Source of the DNA: Actinomycetes bacterium | GTDB taxonomy: Bacteria > Actinomycetota > Acidimicrobiia > Acidimicrobiales > Acidimicrobilacustridaceae | Direction: 5' to 3' | Length of the DNA: 64,000 nucleotides | NCBI GenBank assembly: GCA_029782025.1 | Contig: JAKOVR010000203.1 | Span: 1 to 64,000, forward strand | Shown here: positions 48,467 through 57,396 of the stretch, piece after piece | Numbering within the stretch: the stretch's first letter is position 1 | Layout of the letters: each line of letters opens with the position of its first letter | Program-made: the position numbers and the translations under genes | The notes under the pieces: model-generated | What the model was told of the DNA's origin: nothing | What the model saw: only the letters and a program-made list of their open reading frames with translations | Database searches by the model: none

Positions 48467-50342
48467 CGATCGGGAAGCCCATCGTGAAGGTGTCGAGCCG
48501 GCTGAGCAGGCCGTCGAGCACCGATCGGTCCCCGTCGACGACCGGCCCGTCCTCGTCGAGGACGGCGGTGTCGCCGGCGGCGAGGCGGGCGAGGTCGAAC
48601 CGGCTGATGGTGAGGTGCACGGGCGCGTCGGCATCGTGCCGGCCGGCCCGGGCGTGCAGCGTGCCGTTGCTGACCTCGGCCAGCCAGGGCTCGCCGTCGA
48701 CGGTGACGTTCATCCGCATCGGGTGATCGGCGGCGCGGGGGCCGTCGAGCCGCACGGCCAGGAGATCGAAGAGCATCTCGGTGGTCATGGCCCGGAGCAC
48801 CTCGACGTTGGAGGCGAGGGCGCCGGGGAGGGGCGGCGTGCCCGTACGGAGCTCCTGCGCTCCCGTGAGGTAGAAGTCGCGCCACGGGCCGGACTCGGCC
48901 TGGTAGCCGAGCTGCTCGAGCGTGTCGGCCTGCAGCGCCAGGGCCTCGGCGTTGTCGGGCTCGGCGAACACGAGGTGGTTGACCAGCTCGGCCACCCACC
49001 GGTAGTCGCCGGCGTCGTAGGCCTCCCGGGCCGCGGCGAGCAGGGCCTCGGCCCCGCCGGCCAGAGCCACGTAGCGGGCCCCGGCGTCGGTGGGGGGCAG
49101 CGGGTGGAGGTGGGCGGGGTTGGCGTCGAACCACCCGAGGTAGCGCTGGTAGACGGCCTTGACGTTGTGGCTGACCGTGCCGTAGTAGCCCCGCACGTGG
49201 GCGTGGCGGGCGAGGCCGGGCGGGAGCTCGAGCTGCTCGGCGATCTCCACCGCGGTGTGGCCGTGGTTGGCCAGCCGCATGGTCTGGTCGTGCAGGTAGC
49301 GGTAGGCGTCGCGCTGCTCGACCAGGTAATCGCGCACCGCCTTGGCGCCCCAGCGGGGCCAGTGGTGGCTGGCGAACTCGGTGTCGGTGTCGGCGGCGAA
49401 GAGCTCGATGGCCTCGTCGATGTAGCGGCTCCAGGCCAGCGCGTCGCGGACCTGGGCACCGCGGGGCGTGTAGACGTTGTGGAGCGTGCCGGAGCAGTTC
49501 TCGGCCATGCACAGGAGGCGCAGGTCGGGGAAGAAGAAGTTCATCTCCGCCGGGGCCTCGGTGTCGGGGGTGACCTGGAAGACCATGCGTACCCCGTCGA
49601 CCTCCAGCTCGGTGCCGGTGGTGGCCACCTCCTCGGTGGGGGCGATCAGGCCGAAGGTGCCGAGGAGCGGGATGGCCTTGCCCAGCCCGCAGTCGATGTG
49701 GGCGTCGGGGGCGGCGGGCAGGAGCCGCCCGTACATGTAGGACGCCCGCCGGGCCATGACGGTGCCGGCGATGACGTTCTCGCTGATGGCGGCGTGGAGG
49801 AAGCCTTCGGGCGCGATGACCCGGACGCGGCCGGCCTCGACGTCGGCCTCGTCGATCACGCCCCGTACCCCGGCGAAGTGGTCGAGGTGGCTGTGGGTGT
49901 AGATGACGGCGGTGACCGGTCGCGGATCGACGTGCCGGTGGAGCAGGTCGAGGGCGGCGGCGGCCGTCTCGGCCGCACTCAACGGGTCGATGACCACCCA
50001 GCCCTCCGCCCCGGCCACGAAGGTGATGTTGGAGATGTCGATGCCCCGGACCTGGTAGACGCCCGGCACCACTTCGAAGAGGCCGGCGACGGCATTGAGG
50101 CGGGCCTGGCGCCACAGGCTGGGATTGGCCGTGGGCGGCGCGGCCGGCGCGTCGAGGAACGAGAAGTCCTCCATGTTCCACACGTTGTGGCCGATCAGCG
50201 GATGGGTGACCGGCCCGGGCAAGGGGGCGATGCGCTGGCGGGACGCCAGGGCGAGGTCGCCGTCTTCGTCGTCGGGGAGGGAGGCGGCGGCGTTGACCGC
50301 GGCGGTGTGGGGCGAGGCGGGCTTGCGGCTGAAGTCGGGCAT
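48456..50342 (-). CDS. alkylsulfatase-type metallo-beta-lactamase-fold hydrolase
   Basis: The 628-residue protein resembles SdsA1/BDS1 alkyl sulfatases: dizinc motif THSHLDHFAG (149-158), EAPAEMNFFFPDLRLLCMAENC with bridging Glu, LHNVYTPRGAQVRDALAW, and the C-terminal SCP2-like domain (about 510-628) for binding alkyl chains. These enzymes release alcohols and sulfate from sulfate esters. Unlike SdsA1, no signal peptide is seen, so it is probably cytoplasmic. It is divergent from the GGDEF-EAL gene. Confidence 0.85.
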   Translation of the reverse strand: MPDFSRKPASPHTAAVNAAASLPDDEDGDLALASRQRIAPLPGPVTHPLIGHNVWNMEDFSFLDAPAAPPTANPSLWRQARLNAVAGLFEVVPGVYQVRGIDISNITFVAGAEGWVVIDPLSAAETAAAALDLLHRHVDPRPVTAVIYTHSHLDHFAGVRGVIDEADVEAGRVRVIAPEGFLHAAISENVIAGTVMARRASYMYGRLLPAAPDAHIDCGLGKAIPLLGTFGLIAPTEEVATTGTELEVDGVRMVFQVTPDTEAPAEMNFFFPDLRLLCMAENCSGTLHNVYTPRGAQVRDALAWSRYIDEAIELFAADTDTEFASHHWPRWGAKAVRDYLVEQRDAYRYLHDQTMRLANHGHTAVEIAEQLELPPGLARHAHVRGYYGTVSHNVKAVYQRYLGWFDANPAHLHPLPPTDAGARYVALAGGAEALLAAAREAYDAGDYRWVAELVNHLVFAEPDNAEALALQADTLEQLGYQAESGPWRDFYLTGAQELRTGTPPLPGALASNVEVLRAMTTEMLFDLLAVRLDGPRAADHPMRMNVTVDGEPWLAEVSNGTLHARAGRHDADAPVHLTISRFDLARLAAGDTAVLDEDGPVVDGDRSVLDGLLSRLDTFTMGFPIVTP

Positions 50343-50384
50343 CGGCCCGACCCTACCCGTCGCCGCCGTCCTACCATCGGGGTC

Positions 50385-52631
50385 GTGCTCGATCGTCCGG
50401 TCCTCGATCTCCTCTTCGAGAGGATCGACGAGATGGTGCTGTGCTGCACCGGCGACGGCGTCGTCACCTACGTGAGCCCGGCCTGCCGGATCCTGACCGG
50501 CTTCGAGCCCGACGACGTGATCGGGCACAACATCTTCGAGTTCCTGCACCCCGACGAGCACGAGGAGGTGCTCGAGGGGCTGGCCCGCTGGCAGCACCGG
50601 AAGGGCGAGCCGCGCGGGCAGGTGCAGCGGGTGTCGACCAGCGACGGTCGTTGGGTCGAGCTCGACTACGACGCCGTGATCGATCCCGGGCTGGACCTGC
50701 TCGGGTCGGTGGTGGTCACCTTCCGGCCGGCGGGATCCACCGACCACGATCGGCGCGACCTCCTCCAGCGGGTGCTGAACGAGGACCGGCTGGTGCGGTT
50801 GGCGTCGACCTTCCTCCGCCACGGCTCCCAGGACTTCGACGCCGGGGTGGCGCGGGCCCTCCGGGATCTGGCCGAGCTGGAATGGGTGACCAGGCTGTCG
50901 GTGTGGGTCAACCGCCCCGACACCGACGCCGACCGCGGTGCCGACGGCGGGCCGGACCCGGCGGGAGCCGAGCCGGCGCTGCGCCCGCACACCGTGTGGT
51001 CCGCCCCGCACGACGCGCCCGTCGGGGAGCTCCCGTCGCCGATGCACACCGCCTGGCCCCGCCTGGCCGGCCGGCTCGGGGCGCTGGAGGAGACCCACCT
51101 CCGCTCGGTGGCCCACCTCCCCGACGAGTGGGAGCGGGAACGCAAGTGGTTGGAGGCGGCCGGGGTGCAGTCGCTGCTCGCCGTCCCGATGGTGGCCGAC
51201 GACGAGCTGCGCGGGTGCGTCATGGCCGAGGTCACCGTCAGCCCCATCGGCTTCGACATCACCCACCTCTCGGCCCTCCGGGCGGCCGCCGCCATCCTGT
51301 CGGCGGCGTTCGAGCGCGACGGGGTCGAGCAGGAGATGCACCGTCGGGCCCGCACCGACGTGCTCACCGGCCTGGCCAACCGCTGGACGATGGAGGACCG
51401 GCTCCACGAGGCGCTCGGGGCCATGGCCCGAGGCGAGAGCCCGGGCGTGGGCGTGGCCACGGTGAACCTCGACCAGTTCGCCCAGATGAACCAGGCCCTC
51501 GGCCGGGAGGCGGGCGACGAGCTGCTGCGGCGGGTGGCGGCCCGGCTGGCCCGGGCCGACGACGACGCCTGGGTGGCGCGGCTGCACGGCGACGAGTTCG
51601 TGGTCGTGTGGGAGCAGGCGCCGACCGCGGCCGAGGCCCGCCGGCGGTCCGACGCGCTGCTCGAGGTGTTCGACGCTCCGTTCGACATCGACGGTCGCCT
51701 CGTGTGGCTCTCGGCCTCCGTCGGCGTGGCTCACGCGTCGGTCGTCACGGCCGACGACGTCGCCAGCCTCCTCGGCCGGTCCGACGTCGCCAGCCGGCGG
51801 GCCCGCAGCCTCGGTGGGGCGCGGGTGGAGGTGGAGGAGGCGGGAGGCGGCGCGGCGTGGGATCGCAACCACCACATCGACCAGGTGACCCAGCTCCGGG
51901 CGGCGCTGAGCGCCGAGGAGATCGTCGTGCACTACCAGGCCGAGTGGGACCTCGCCGGCGGGGGCATCGTCGGGGCGGAGGCGCTGGCCCGTTGGCAGCA
52001 CTCCGGTCTCGGGCTCCTGTCCGCCTCGTCGTTCATCCCCCTGGCCGAGGGCATCGGGGTGATCGAGCGGCTGGGCGCGCACGTGCTGCGGGTGGCCTGC
52101 GCCGATGCGGCGGCGTGGCCCGAGGTCGAGGGAGCACCGCTCGTCGTGCGGGTCAACCTCTCGCCCAACCAGCTGCTCCGCCAGGACGTGATCAGCCTGG
52201 TCGGTCAGGCCCTCGCCGACTCGGGGCTCCCACCCGCCCGCCTCACCCTCGAGCTCACCGAGAACGCGCTGCTGGTCGACCCCGACCGGGCCGTCGAGGT
52301 GCTGGGCCAGCTCCGGGCGCTCGGCTGCGGCGTCGCCATCGACGACTTCGGCACCGGCTACTCGTCCCTGCTGTACCTCAAGCGTCTCCCGGTGACGTCG
52401 CTCAAGATCGACAAGGCCTTCGTGGATGGGCTGCCCGATTCCGAGGACGACCTCGCCATCGTGGAGGCCATCCTCAAGCTGGCCGGCACCTTCGGCGTGC
52501 CCGTCACGGCCGAAGGCGTCGAGCAACAGGCCCAGGCCGACCTCCTCGCGTCGATGGGCTGTCCGTTCGCCCAGGGCTTCCTGCTCGGTCGGCCCGAGCC
52601 CCACGCCGACTTCATGGCCCGCCTGCGCTAG
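50385..52631 (+). CDS. PAS-GAF-GGDEF-EAL cyclic-di-GMP protein
   Basis: The 748-residue soluble protein has a PAS domain (about 10-125), a GAF-like domain (about 140-320), a GGDEF domain with the variant motif HGDEF (H401-F405), and an EAL domain (about 480-748). The EAL domain has E532-A-L, NLSPNQL, ELTEN, DDFGTGYSS, KIDKAFVDG and AEGVEQ, so its catalytic residues look intact. It most likely degrades cyclic-di-GMP, with the GGDEF part perhaps regulatory. GTG start. Confidence 0.88.
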   Translation: MLDRPVLDLLFERIDEMVLCCTGDGVVTYVSPACRILTGFEPDDVIGHNIFEFLHPDEHEEVLEGLARWQHRKGEPRGQVQRVSTSDGRWVELDYDAVIDPGLDLLGSVVVTFRPAGSTDHDRRDLLQRVLNEDRLVRLASTFLRHGSQDFDAGVARALRDLAELEWVTRLSVWVNRPDTDADRGADGGPDPAGAEPALRPHTVWSAPHDAPVGELPSPMHTAWPRLAGRLGALEETHLRSVAHLPDEWERERKWLEAAGVQSLLAVPMVADDELRGCVMAEVTVSPIGFDITHLSALRAAAAILSAAFERDGVEQEMHRRARTDVLTGLANRWTMEDRLHEALGAMARGESPGVGVATVNLDQFAQMNQALGREAGDELLRRVAARLARADDDAWVARLHGDEFVVVWEQAPTAAEARRRSDALLEVFDAPFDIDGRLVWLSASVGVAHASVVTADDVASLLGRSDVASRRARSLGGARVEVEEAGGGAAWDRNHHIDQVTQLRAALSAEEIVVHYQAEWDLAGGGIVGAEALARWQHSGLGLLSASSFIPLAEGIGVIERLGAHVLRVACADAAAWPEVEGAPLVVRVNLSPNQLLRQDVISLVGQALADSGLPPARLTLELTENALLVDPDRAVEVLGQLRALGCGVAIDDFGTGYSSLLYLKRLPVTSLKIDKAFVDGLPDSEDDLAIVEAILKLAGTFGVPVTAEGVEQQAQADLLASMGCPFAQGFLLGRPEPHADFMARLR

Positions 52632-52639
52632 AAACGACC

Positions 52640-54478
52640 ATGGCTGATCCGGTCGTGTCGCCGCTCGTGGGGACGCTCGTGCGCGTCCCGGTGTCCGCGG
52701 GCGACGAGGTCGTGGCCGGCCAGGTCGTGGCCGTGGTCGAGTCGATGAAGATGGAGCACGCGGTCGAGGCGCCGACGGCCGGGCGGGTGGTGGCCGTGGC
52801 CGAGGGCATCGGCCCCGGGGCCCAGGTGGCCGCCGGTCAGCTGCTCCTCACCCTCGAGCCCGTGGACGCCCCGGCGGCGGTGGCGGCGGCCGAGGACGCC
52901 CCGGCCGGTTCCGCCGGCTCGGCCGGCCTCCGGCCCGACGTGGCCGAGGTGCTCGACCGCCACGCCGTCGGCCTCGATGAACGCCGCCCGGAGGCCGTGG
53001 CCAAGCGCCACGGGCGGGGGCAGCGCACGGCCCGGGAGAACATCGCCGACCTCGTCGATCCCGGCAGCCTCGTGGAGTACGGGCCGCTGGCCATCGCCGC
53101 CCAGCGCCGCCGCCGCTCCCTCGAGGAGCTCGTCGAGCGGACGCCGGCCGACGGCCTGGTCGGCGGGATCGCCACCGTCGACGGGGCGCCGGCGATGGTG
53201 GTGTCCTACGACTACACCGTGCTGGCCGGCACCCAGGGGTTCCAGAACCACCGCAAGAAGGACCGGCTGTTCGCCCTGGCCGACGACCTCCGGCTCCCGG
53301 TGGTGTTCTTCACCGAGGGCGGCGGTGGCCGGCCCGGCGACACCGACGCCACCGGGCCCACGGGCCTCGACTGCCTCGCCTTCCGGCTCTTCGCCGAGCT
53401 GAGCGGGCGGGCCCCGCTCGTGGGCATCGTGTCGGGGCGCTGCTTCGCCGGCAACGCCGCCCTCCTCGGCTGCTGCGACGTGGTCATCGCCACCGCCGGG
53501 GCCAACATCGGCATGGGTGGCCCGGCCATGATCGAGGGCGGTGGGCTCGGCGTGTTCCCGCCCGAGGCGGTCGGCCCCCTGTCGGTGCAGGTGGCCAACG
53601 GCGTGGTCGACGTCGCCGTGGCCGACGAGGCCGAAGCGGTGGCGGCGGCCAAGCAGTACCTCGGCTACTTCCACGGCCCCGTCCCGGACTGGGCGTGCGC
53701 TCCCCAGGAGGCCCTGCGCGACGCGGTCCCGGCCGACCGGAAGCGGGTCTACGACGTCCGCCGGGTGATCGACGGCCTGTTCGACACCGGATCGGTCCTC
53801 GAGCTCCGGGGCGGGTGGGGGGCCGGCATGGTCACGGCGCTGGCCCGGGTCGAGGGCCGCCCGGTCGGGGTCATCGCCAACAACCCGATGCACCTCGGCG
53901 GGGCCATCGACGCCGACGCCGCCGACAAGGCGGCCCGCTTCCTGCAGCTGTGCGACGCCTTCGACCTCCCGGTGGTGTCGCTGTGCGACACGCCCGGGTT
54001 CATGGTCGGCCCGGCGGCCGAGGAGACGGCGCTGGTGCGCCACGTGTCGCGCCTCTTCGTCACCGCCGCCAGCATGACGGTGCCCCTGGTGACCGTGGTG
54101 CTGCGCAAGGGCTACGGCCTCGGTGCCCAGTCGATGGCCGGCGGGAGCTTCAAGGCCCCCCTGTTCCTCGTGGGCTGGCCCACCAGCGAGTTCGGCGGCA
54201 TGGGCCTCGAAGGGGCGGTGACCCTGGGCTACCGCCGCGAGCTCGAGGCCGTGGCCGACCCCGACGAGCGGGCCGCCCTCTTCGACCGGCTGGTGGCCCG
54301 GGCCTACGAGGTGGGCCGGGGCCTGTCCACCGCCACCTTCTTCGAGATCGACGACGTGATCGACCCGGCTGACACCCGGCGCTGGATCACCACCGCGCTG
54401 CTCGCCGCGCCCCCGCCCGAAGGGGGCGGCTGGCGCACCCGCCCGGCGCCCAAGCGCCCGATGGTCGACACCTGGTGA
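52640..54478 (+). CDS. biotinyl domain-carboxyltransferase fusion (acyl-CoA carboxylase)
   Basis: The 612-residue protein begins with a biotinyl (BCCP) domain of about 75 residues, with the acceptor Lys37 in ESMKMEH. A Pro/Ala linker follows, then a full carboxyltransferase domain: RHGRGQRTARENIADLVDPGSLVEYG, GSL, DTPGFMVGPAAEE and GGWPTSEFGGMG-like VGWPTSEFGGMG. In most actinobacterial acyl-CoA carboxylases the biotinyl domain is on the alpha (biotin-carboxylase) chain, so this arrangement is unusual. No biotin carboxylase gene lies nearby. It starts 8 bp after the GGDEF-EAL stop. Confidence 0.85.
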   Translation: MADPVVSPLVGTLVRVPVSAGDEVVAGQVVAVVESMKMEHAVEAPTAGRVVAVAEGIGPGAQVAAGQLLLTLEPVDAPAAVAAAEDAPAGSAGSAGLRPDVAEVLDRHAVGLDERRPEAVAKRHGRGQRTARENIADLVDPGSLVEYGPLAIAAQRRRRSLEELVERTPADGLVGGIATVDGAPAMVVSYDYTVLAGTQGFQNHRKKDRLFALADDLRLPVVFFTEGGGGRPGDTDATGPTGLDCLAFRLFAELSGRAPLVGIVSGRCFAGNAALLGCCDVVIATAGANIGMGGPAMIEGGGLGVFPPEAVGPLSVQVANGVVDVAVADEAEAVAAAKQYLGYFHGPVPDWACAPQEALRDAVPADRKRVYDVRRVIDGLFDTGSVLELRGGWGAGMVTALARVEGRPVGVIANNPMHLGGAIDADAADKAARFLQLCDAFDLPVVSLCDTPGFMVGPAAEETALVRHVSRLFVTAASMTVPLVTVVLRKGYGLGAQSMAGGSFKAPLFLVGWPTSEFGGMGLEGAVTLGYRRELEAVADPDERAALFDRLVARAYEVGRGLSTATFFEIDDVIDPADTRRWITTALLAAPPPEGGGWRTRPAPKRPMVDTW

Positions 54479-54552
54479 ACGCGGGCCCGTCGGCCTTCGA
54501 CCGTCATGGTGAGGCGGCCCATCCAGGTGAGGGTTGCTCGTAGGCTTGGCCG

Positions 54553-54951
54553 ATGGATGGCGTGCGACTGCCGCGGGTGCGTCTGGCCGCCGTGCCGGAG
54601 GACGCGTTGTTGGTGGTTCGTGGCGATGAGCTGCTGGCCGAGATCCTCGAGCGCGACGCTCGGCGATTCCGGCGACGCTTCAACGAGTGGGGCCGCTACG
54701 GGGTGTCGGGGTTCTTGGCCGTCGACGACAGAGAGGTCGATGCGCTGTGTGAGACTCGGCTCGTGCTGTTCGCGACAGTGGTCGTGTTCGGCCGGACCGA
54801 TCTGACCGCCAAGGGGATCGAGGTCGTCCCGACGTTCCGCCGGCCTCATGTCACCCTGGCTCATGTCGAGCTCGATGCGCTCGTCTCGGGGGTCCAATCG
54901 TGCGAACATAGGCAGCTGGAGAACCCGTACTTCGAAGGGAGATCGTCATGA
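54553..54951 (+). CDS. hypothetical protein, first of coupled pair
   Basis: The 132-residue protein has a mixed alpha/beta pattern: RGDELLAEILERDARRFRRRFNEWGRYGVSGFLAVDDREVDALCETRLVLFATVVVF and RPHVTLAHVELDALVSG. I do not recognise the family, though the VSGFLAVDDREVDALC block looks conserved and not random. It shares ATGA with the next gene. A gene pair of this size with no other context could be a toxin-antitoxin-like module; this is unproven. Confidence 0.55.
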   Translation: MDGVRLPRVRLAAVPEDALLVVRGDELLAEILERDARRFRRRFNEWGRYGVSGFLAVDDREVDALCETRLVLFATVVVFGRTDLTAKGIEVVPTFRRPHVTLAHVELDALVSGVQSCEHRQLENPYFEGRSS

Positions 54952-55199
54952 CCAGCGATACGTTTCGCATCGACCTGGTCGTCGACTTGAACTCAGAGGA
55001 CGATTCCGGGCTTCCATGGACTTTCCTGGACGAAGCCCGCGACCCGGCGCTGATCCGAGAGGGTGCATGGATCGTCGTCGGCGAAGGATCGGTGCGGGCA
55101 GTCGCGCAGGTGATCGAGATCGATGGCGAGATCGTGCGTGTCCGGCCGTTACCGGGACCGGTCGACAAGTACCGTCACCTGTTGAGCCACGTGGCGTGA
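54948..55199 (+). CDS. hypothetical protein, second of coupled pair
   Basis: The 83-residue acidic protein has a strand-rich core (FRIDLVVDLNSEDDSGLPWTFLDEARDPALIREGAWIVVG, VRAVAQVIEIDGEIVRVRPLPG). The layout recalls a small SH3-like or beta-barrel domain. It starts inside the stop of the preceding gene. Function unknown. Confidence 0.55.
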   Translation: MTSDTFRIDLVVDLNSEDDSGLPWTFLDEARDPALIREGAWIVVGEGSVRAVAQVIEIDGEIVRVRPLPGPVDKYRHLLSHVA

Positions 55200-55202
55200 A
55201 CG

Positions 55203-55334
55203 ATGTTCTCGCTGTTCGTCATCCTGGGCCTTGCGGCGCGCGTCGTGGCGGCGCTCTCTGGGACGCTCGGGGTGGCGTGGTCCGACGTCGTCAGGCCGAG
55301 GCAGACCTGTTCGGCACCGGGGTCTACCGACTGA
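55203..55334 (+). CDS. possible 43-residue hydrophobic peptide
   Basis: A short frame from ATG 55203 to TGA 55334 encodes MFSLFVILGLAARVVAALSG and a polar tail. It begins 3 bp after the preceding stop and ends 4 bp before the next ATG, which suits a small membrane peptide in an operon. There is no good ribosome-binding site, so it may be chance. Confidence 0.3.
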   Translation: MFSLFVILGLAARVVAALSGTLGVAWSDVVRPRQTCSAPGSTD

Positions 55335-55338
55335 ACCA

Positions 55339-55776
55339 ATGAGGGCGCTCCGGCGTGCCGGTTGGGTGCTGGGAGCACTGCTGGTGGCTTCGTCATGTAC
55401 GCCGGATGCTCAGCCGAGAGCAACGGAATCGGTCACCACTGGCATGTCGACGACAACGTCATGGCGACCGCCTTGTGCGCAGTTCGATGCGCGAACGGAG
55501 ATCTTGGGTTGTCTCGATGCCGAGCTGCGCTTGAGCGATGAGACGCTGGGCGTGGTCGTCAACGACGTGAACCAGATGGGCCCGCTGGTTGCGGAACGAG
55601 TTGCTGTGGCTCAGCGCGCCTGGAGCAGCTTCCGAACCGCCGAGTGCCAACTCGAGGCGGCGCATGTTGCAGGCGGCAGTCAGGAGGCGGTCGAGGAACG
55701 AACGTGCCAGTTGCGGCTCGGGAATGAGCGCGCCGAACAGCTGGAGAAGTTGAAGACCGAGCTATCCCGAAGGTGA
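55339..55776 (+). CDS. LprI-family lipoprotein
   Basis: The 145-residue protein has a short signal ending LLVASSC (Cys20) and a C-terminal LprI/DUF1311 domain with CLDAELRLSDETLGVVVNDV, AQRAWSSFRTAECQLEA and ERTCQLRLGNERAEQLEKL. The W..FR..EC and C..R motifs are diagnostic. The M. tuberculosis LprI inhibits lysozyme. Start ATG 55339, directly after the hypothetical cluster. Confidence 0.75.
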   Translation: MRALRRAGWVLGALLVASSCTPDAQPRATESVTTGMSTTTSWRPPCAQFDARTEILGCLDAELRLSDETLGVVVNDVNQMGPLVAERVAVAQRAWSSFRTAECQLEAAHVAGGSQEAVEERTCQLRLGNERAEQLEKLKTELSRR

Positions 55777-55914
55777 CTCAGCTGGCGTGGTCGACGGCGG
55801 CGAGCATGCGTCGTTTGGTGAGAAGGTGCGACGCACCGGCGGAGACGCTCGAACATGGCGCCAGACGGTAGGGGCCGCGGTCGGGTGGGCCGGTCCGCGA
55901 CCGGCCCACCAGGG

Positions 55915-57396
55915 TCAGATCGGGGCCATGGCGAAGTCGCCGGCCACCGCGTCGACCGCCCCGGCCACATCGAGGAGCCAGCGGTCGCGCAGCCACGGCC
56001 CCACGAGGGCGGCACCGACCGGGAGCCCGTCGGGCGTGCGCCCGGTGGGGAGCACCACGACCGGCAGCAGCATCACGCCGATGCCTCCCGGCCAGGCCGT
56101 CATGTCGAGGTGGGGGACCGCGCGGCCGTCGATGTCGACCACCCGCTCGGCGAAGGTGCGGTCGATGTCGTGGGGGAAGGCGGGGGTGGCCATCGGCGGG
56201 ACGAGGACCACGTCGTGGTGCTCGAAGTGGGCGGCCCAGGCCCGGCGCTGCTCCTGGCGGCGCTGCTCGGCGGCGTTGACGTCGCGCCAGCGGAGGGCGA
56301 GGCCGCGGGCGGCGCCGAGGCCGATGTCGTCGCCGGGGACGAGGTCGGCGAAGCCCGTGAACGCCTCGAAGGTCTCGTCGGGGAGCATGGCGCCGATCTG
56401 GGGGAGGACGAGGTCCTGCCAGGACCGGAAGGCGTCGATCAGCGGGACGGGGAGCGGTGCCTCCTCGACCCGGGCCCCGGCCGCGGCCAGCTTGTCGGCG
56501 AAGGCGCGGAGCCGCTCGCGGACGGCGGTGGCCACGCCGAAGCGGGCGTCGTCGAACACGGCGGCGACCCGCAGGCCGGCCAGCGAGCCGGGCTCGGCGG
56601 CGGCCGGGTCCCAGGCGCCGTGGGCCGGCCCGGACGGCAGGTCGAGGTGCCAGGCCACCGCGTCGTCGGGGAGCGGACCGGCGATCACGTCGAGGCCGAG
56701 GCGGAGGTCGGCGACCGAGCGGGCCATCGGGCCGCCGCAGTTGACGTCGTTCTCGATCAGGGTGCCGGGCCGGTAGGGGATGTGGCCGCGGCTGGGCACC
56801 AGGCCCCACGAAGGCTTCAGGCCGTAGACGCCGCAGGCGTGGGCGGGCGTGCGGATCGACCCGCCGATGTCTGAGCCGAGCTCGAGCGGGGTGCACCCGG
56901 CGGCCAGCGCCGCCGCCGCCCCGCCCGACGAGCCGCTGGCCGTGCGGCTCGGGTCCCACGGGTTGCGGGTGAGGCCGTAGACCTCGTTGTAGGTCTGGTC
57001 GTCGCCGGCCCACAGCGGCGTGTTGGTCTTGCCGAAGACGACGGCCCCGGCGGCCTTCAGGCGGCCGACGGCCAGCGCGTCGGTGAGGGGCACGTGCTCG
57101 CGCAGCTCGACGGCGCCGGCGGTGGTGACGAGGCCTTCGGTCTCCCACACGTCCTTGACGGTGATCGGGACGCCGTGGAGCGGGCCGAGCGACCGCCCCC
57201 GCGTGGTGAGCGAGTCGGCGGTGCGGCACAGGGCCCGGGCCCGATCGGCGTCGAGGGCGACGACGGCGTTGATGGTGGGGTTGACCGCGTCGATGCGGGC
57301 CAGCAGCGCGTCGAGGCACTCCTCGCTCGACAGCTCGCCGGCGGCGATGGCCGCGGCCAGCTCGGTGGCGGTGGCGGTGGTGGGGTCAGCCGACAT
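55915..57396 (-). CDS. amidase signature-family enzyme
   Basis: The 493-residue protein has the Ser-cisSer-Lys triad: K81 in TVKDVW, S156 in GSSGG and nucleophile S180 in GSDIGGSIRTPA. These enzymes hydrolyse amides, including aryl-acyl amides and carbamates. The ATG at 57396 overlaps the end of the P450 gene by 11 bp, so they are cotranscribed. The true substrate is unknown; pairing with a P450 and ferredoxin suggests xenobiotic or secondary-metabolite breakdown. Confidence 0.87.
   Translation of the reverse strand: MSADPTTATATELAAAIAAGELSSEECLDALLARIDAVNPTINAVVALDADRARALCRTADSLTTRGRSLGPLHGVPITVKDVWETEGLVTTAGAVELREHVPLTDALAVGRLKAAGAVVFGKTNTPLWAGDDQTYNEVYGLTRNPWDPSRTASGSSGGAAAALAAGCTPLELGSDIGGSIRTPAHACGVYGLKPSWGLVPSRGHIPYRPGTLIENDVNCGGPMARSVADLRLGLDVIAGPLPDDAVAWHLDLPSGPAHGAWDPAAAEPGSLAGLRVAAVFDDARFGVATAVRERLRAFADKLAAAGARVEEAPLPVPLIDAFRSWQDLVLPQIGAMLPDETFEAFTGFADLVPGDDIGLGAARGLALRWRDVNAAEQRRQEQRRAWAAHFEHHDVVLVPPMATPAFPHDIDRTFAERVVDIDGRAVPHLDMTAWPGGIGVMLLPVVVLPTGRTPDGLPVGAALVGPWLRDRWLLDVAGAVDAVAGDFAMAPI

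Noticed and set aside
48438-50384. Plus-strand extension of the GGDEF-EAL frame across the alkylsulfatase gene
   Set aside because: The extension is antisense to clear alkylsulfatase motifs; the real start is GTG 50385 just before the PAS domain.
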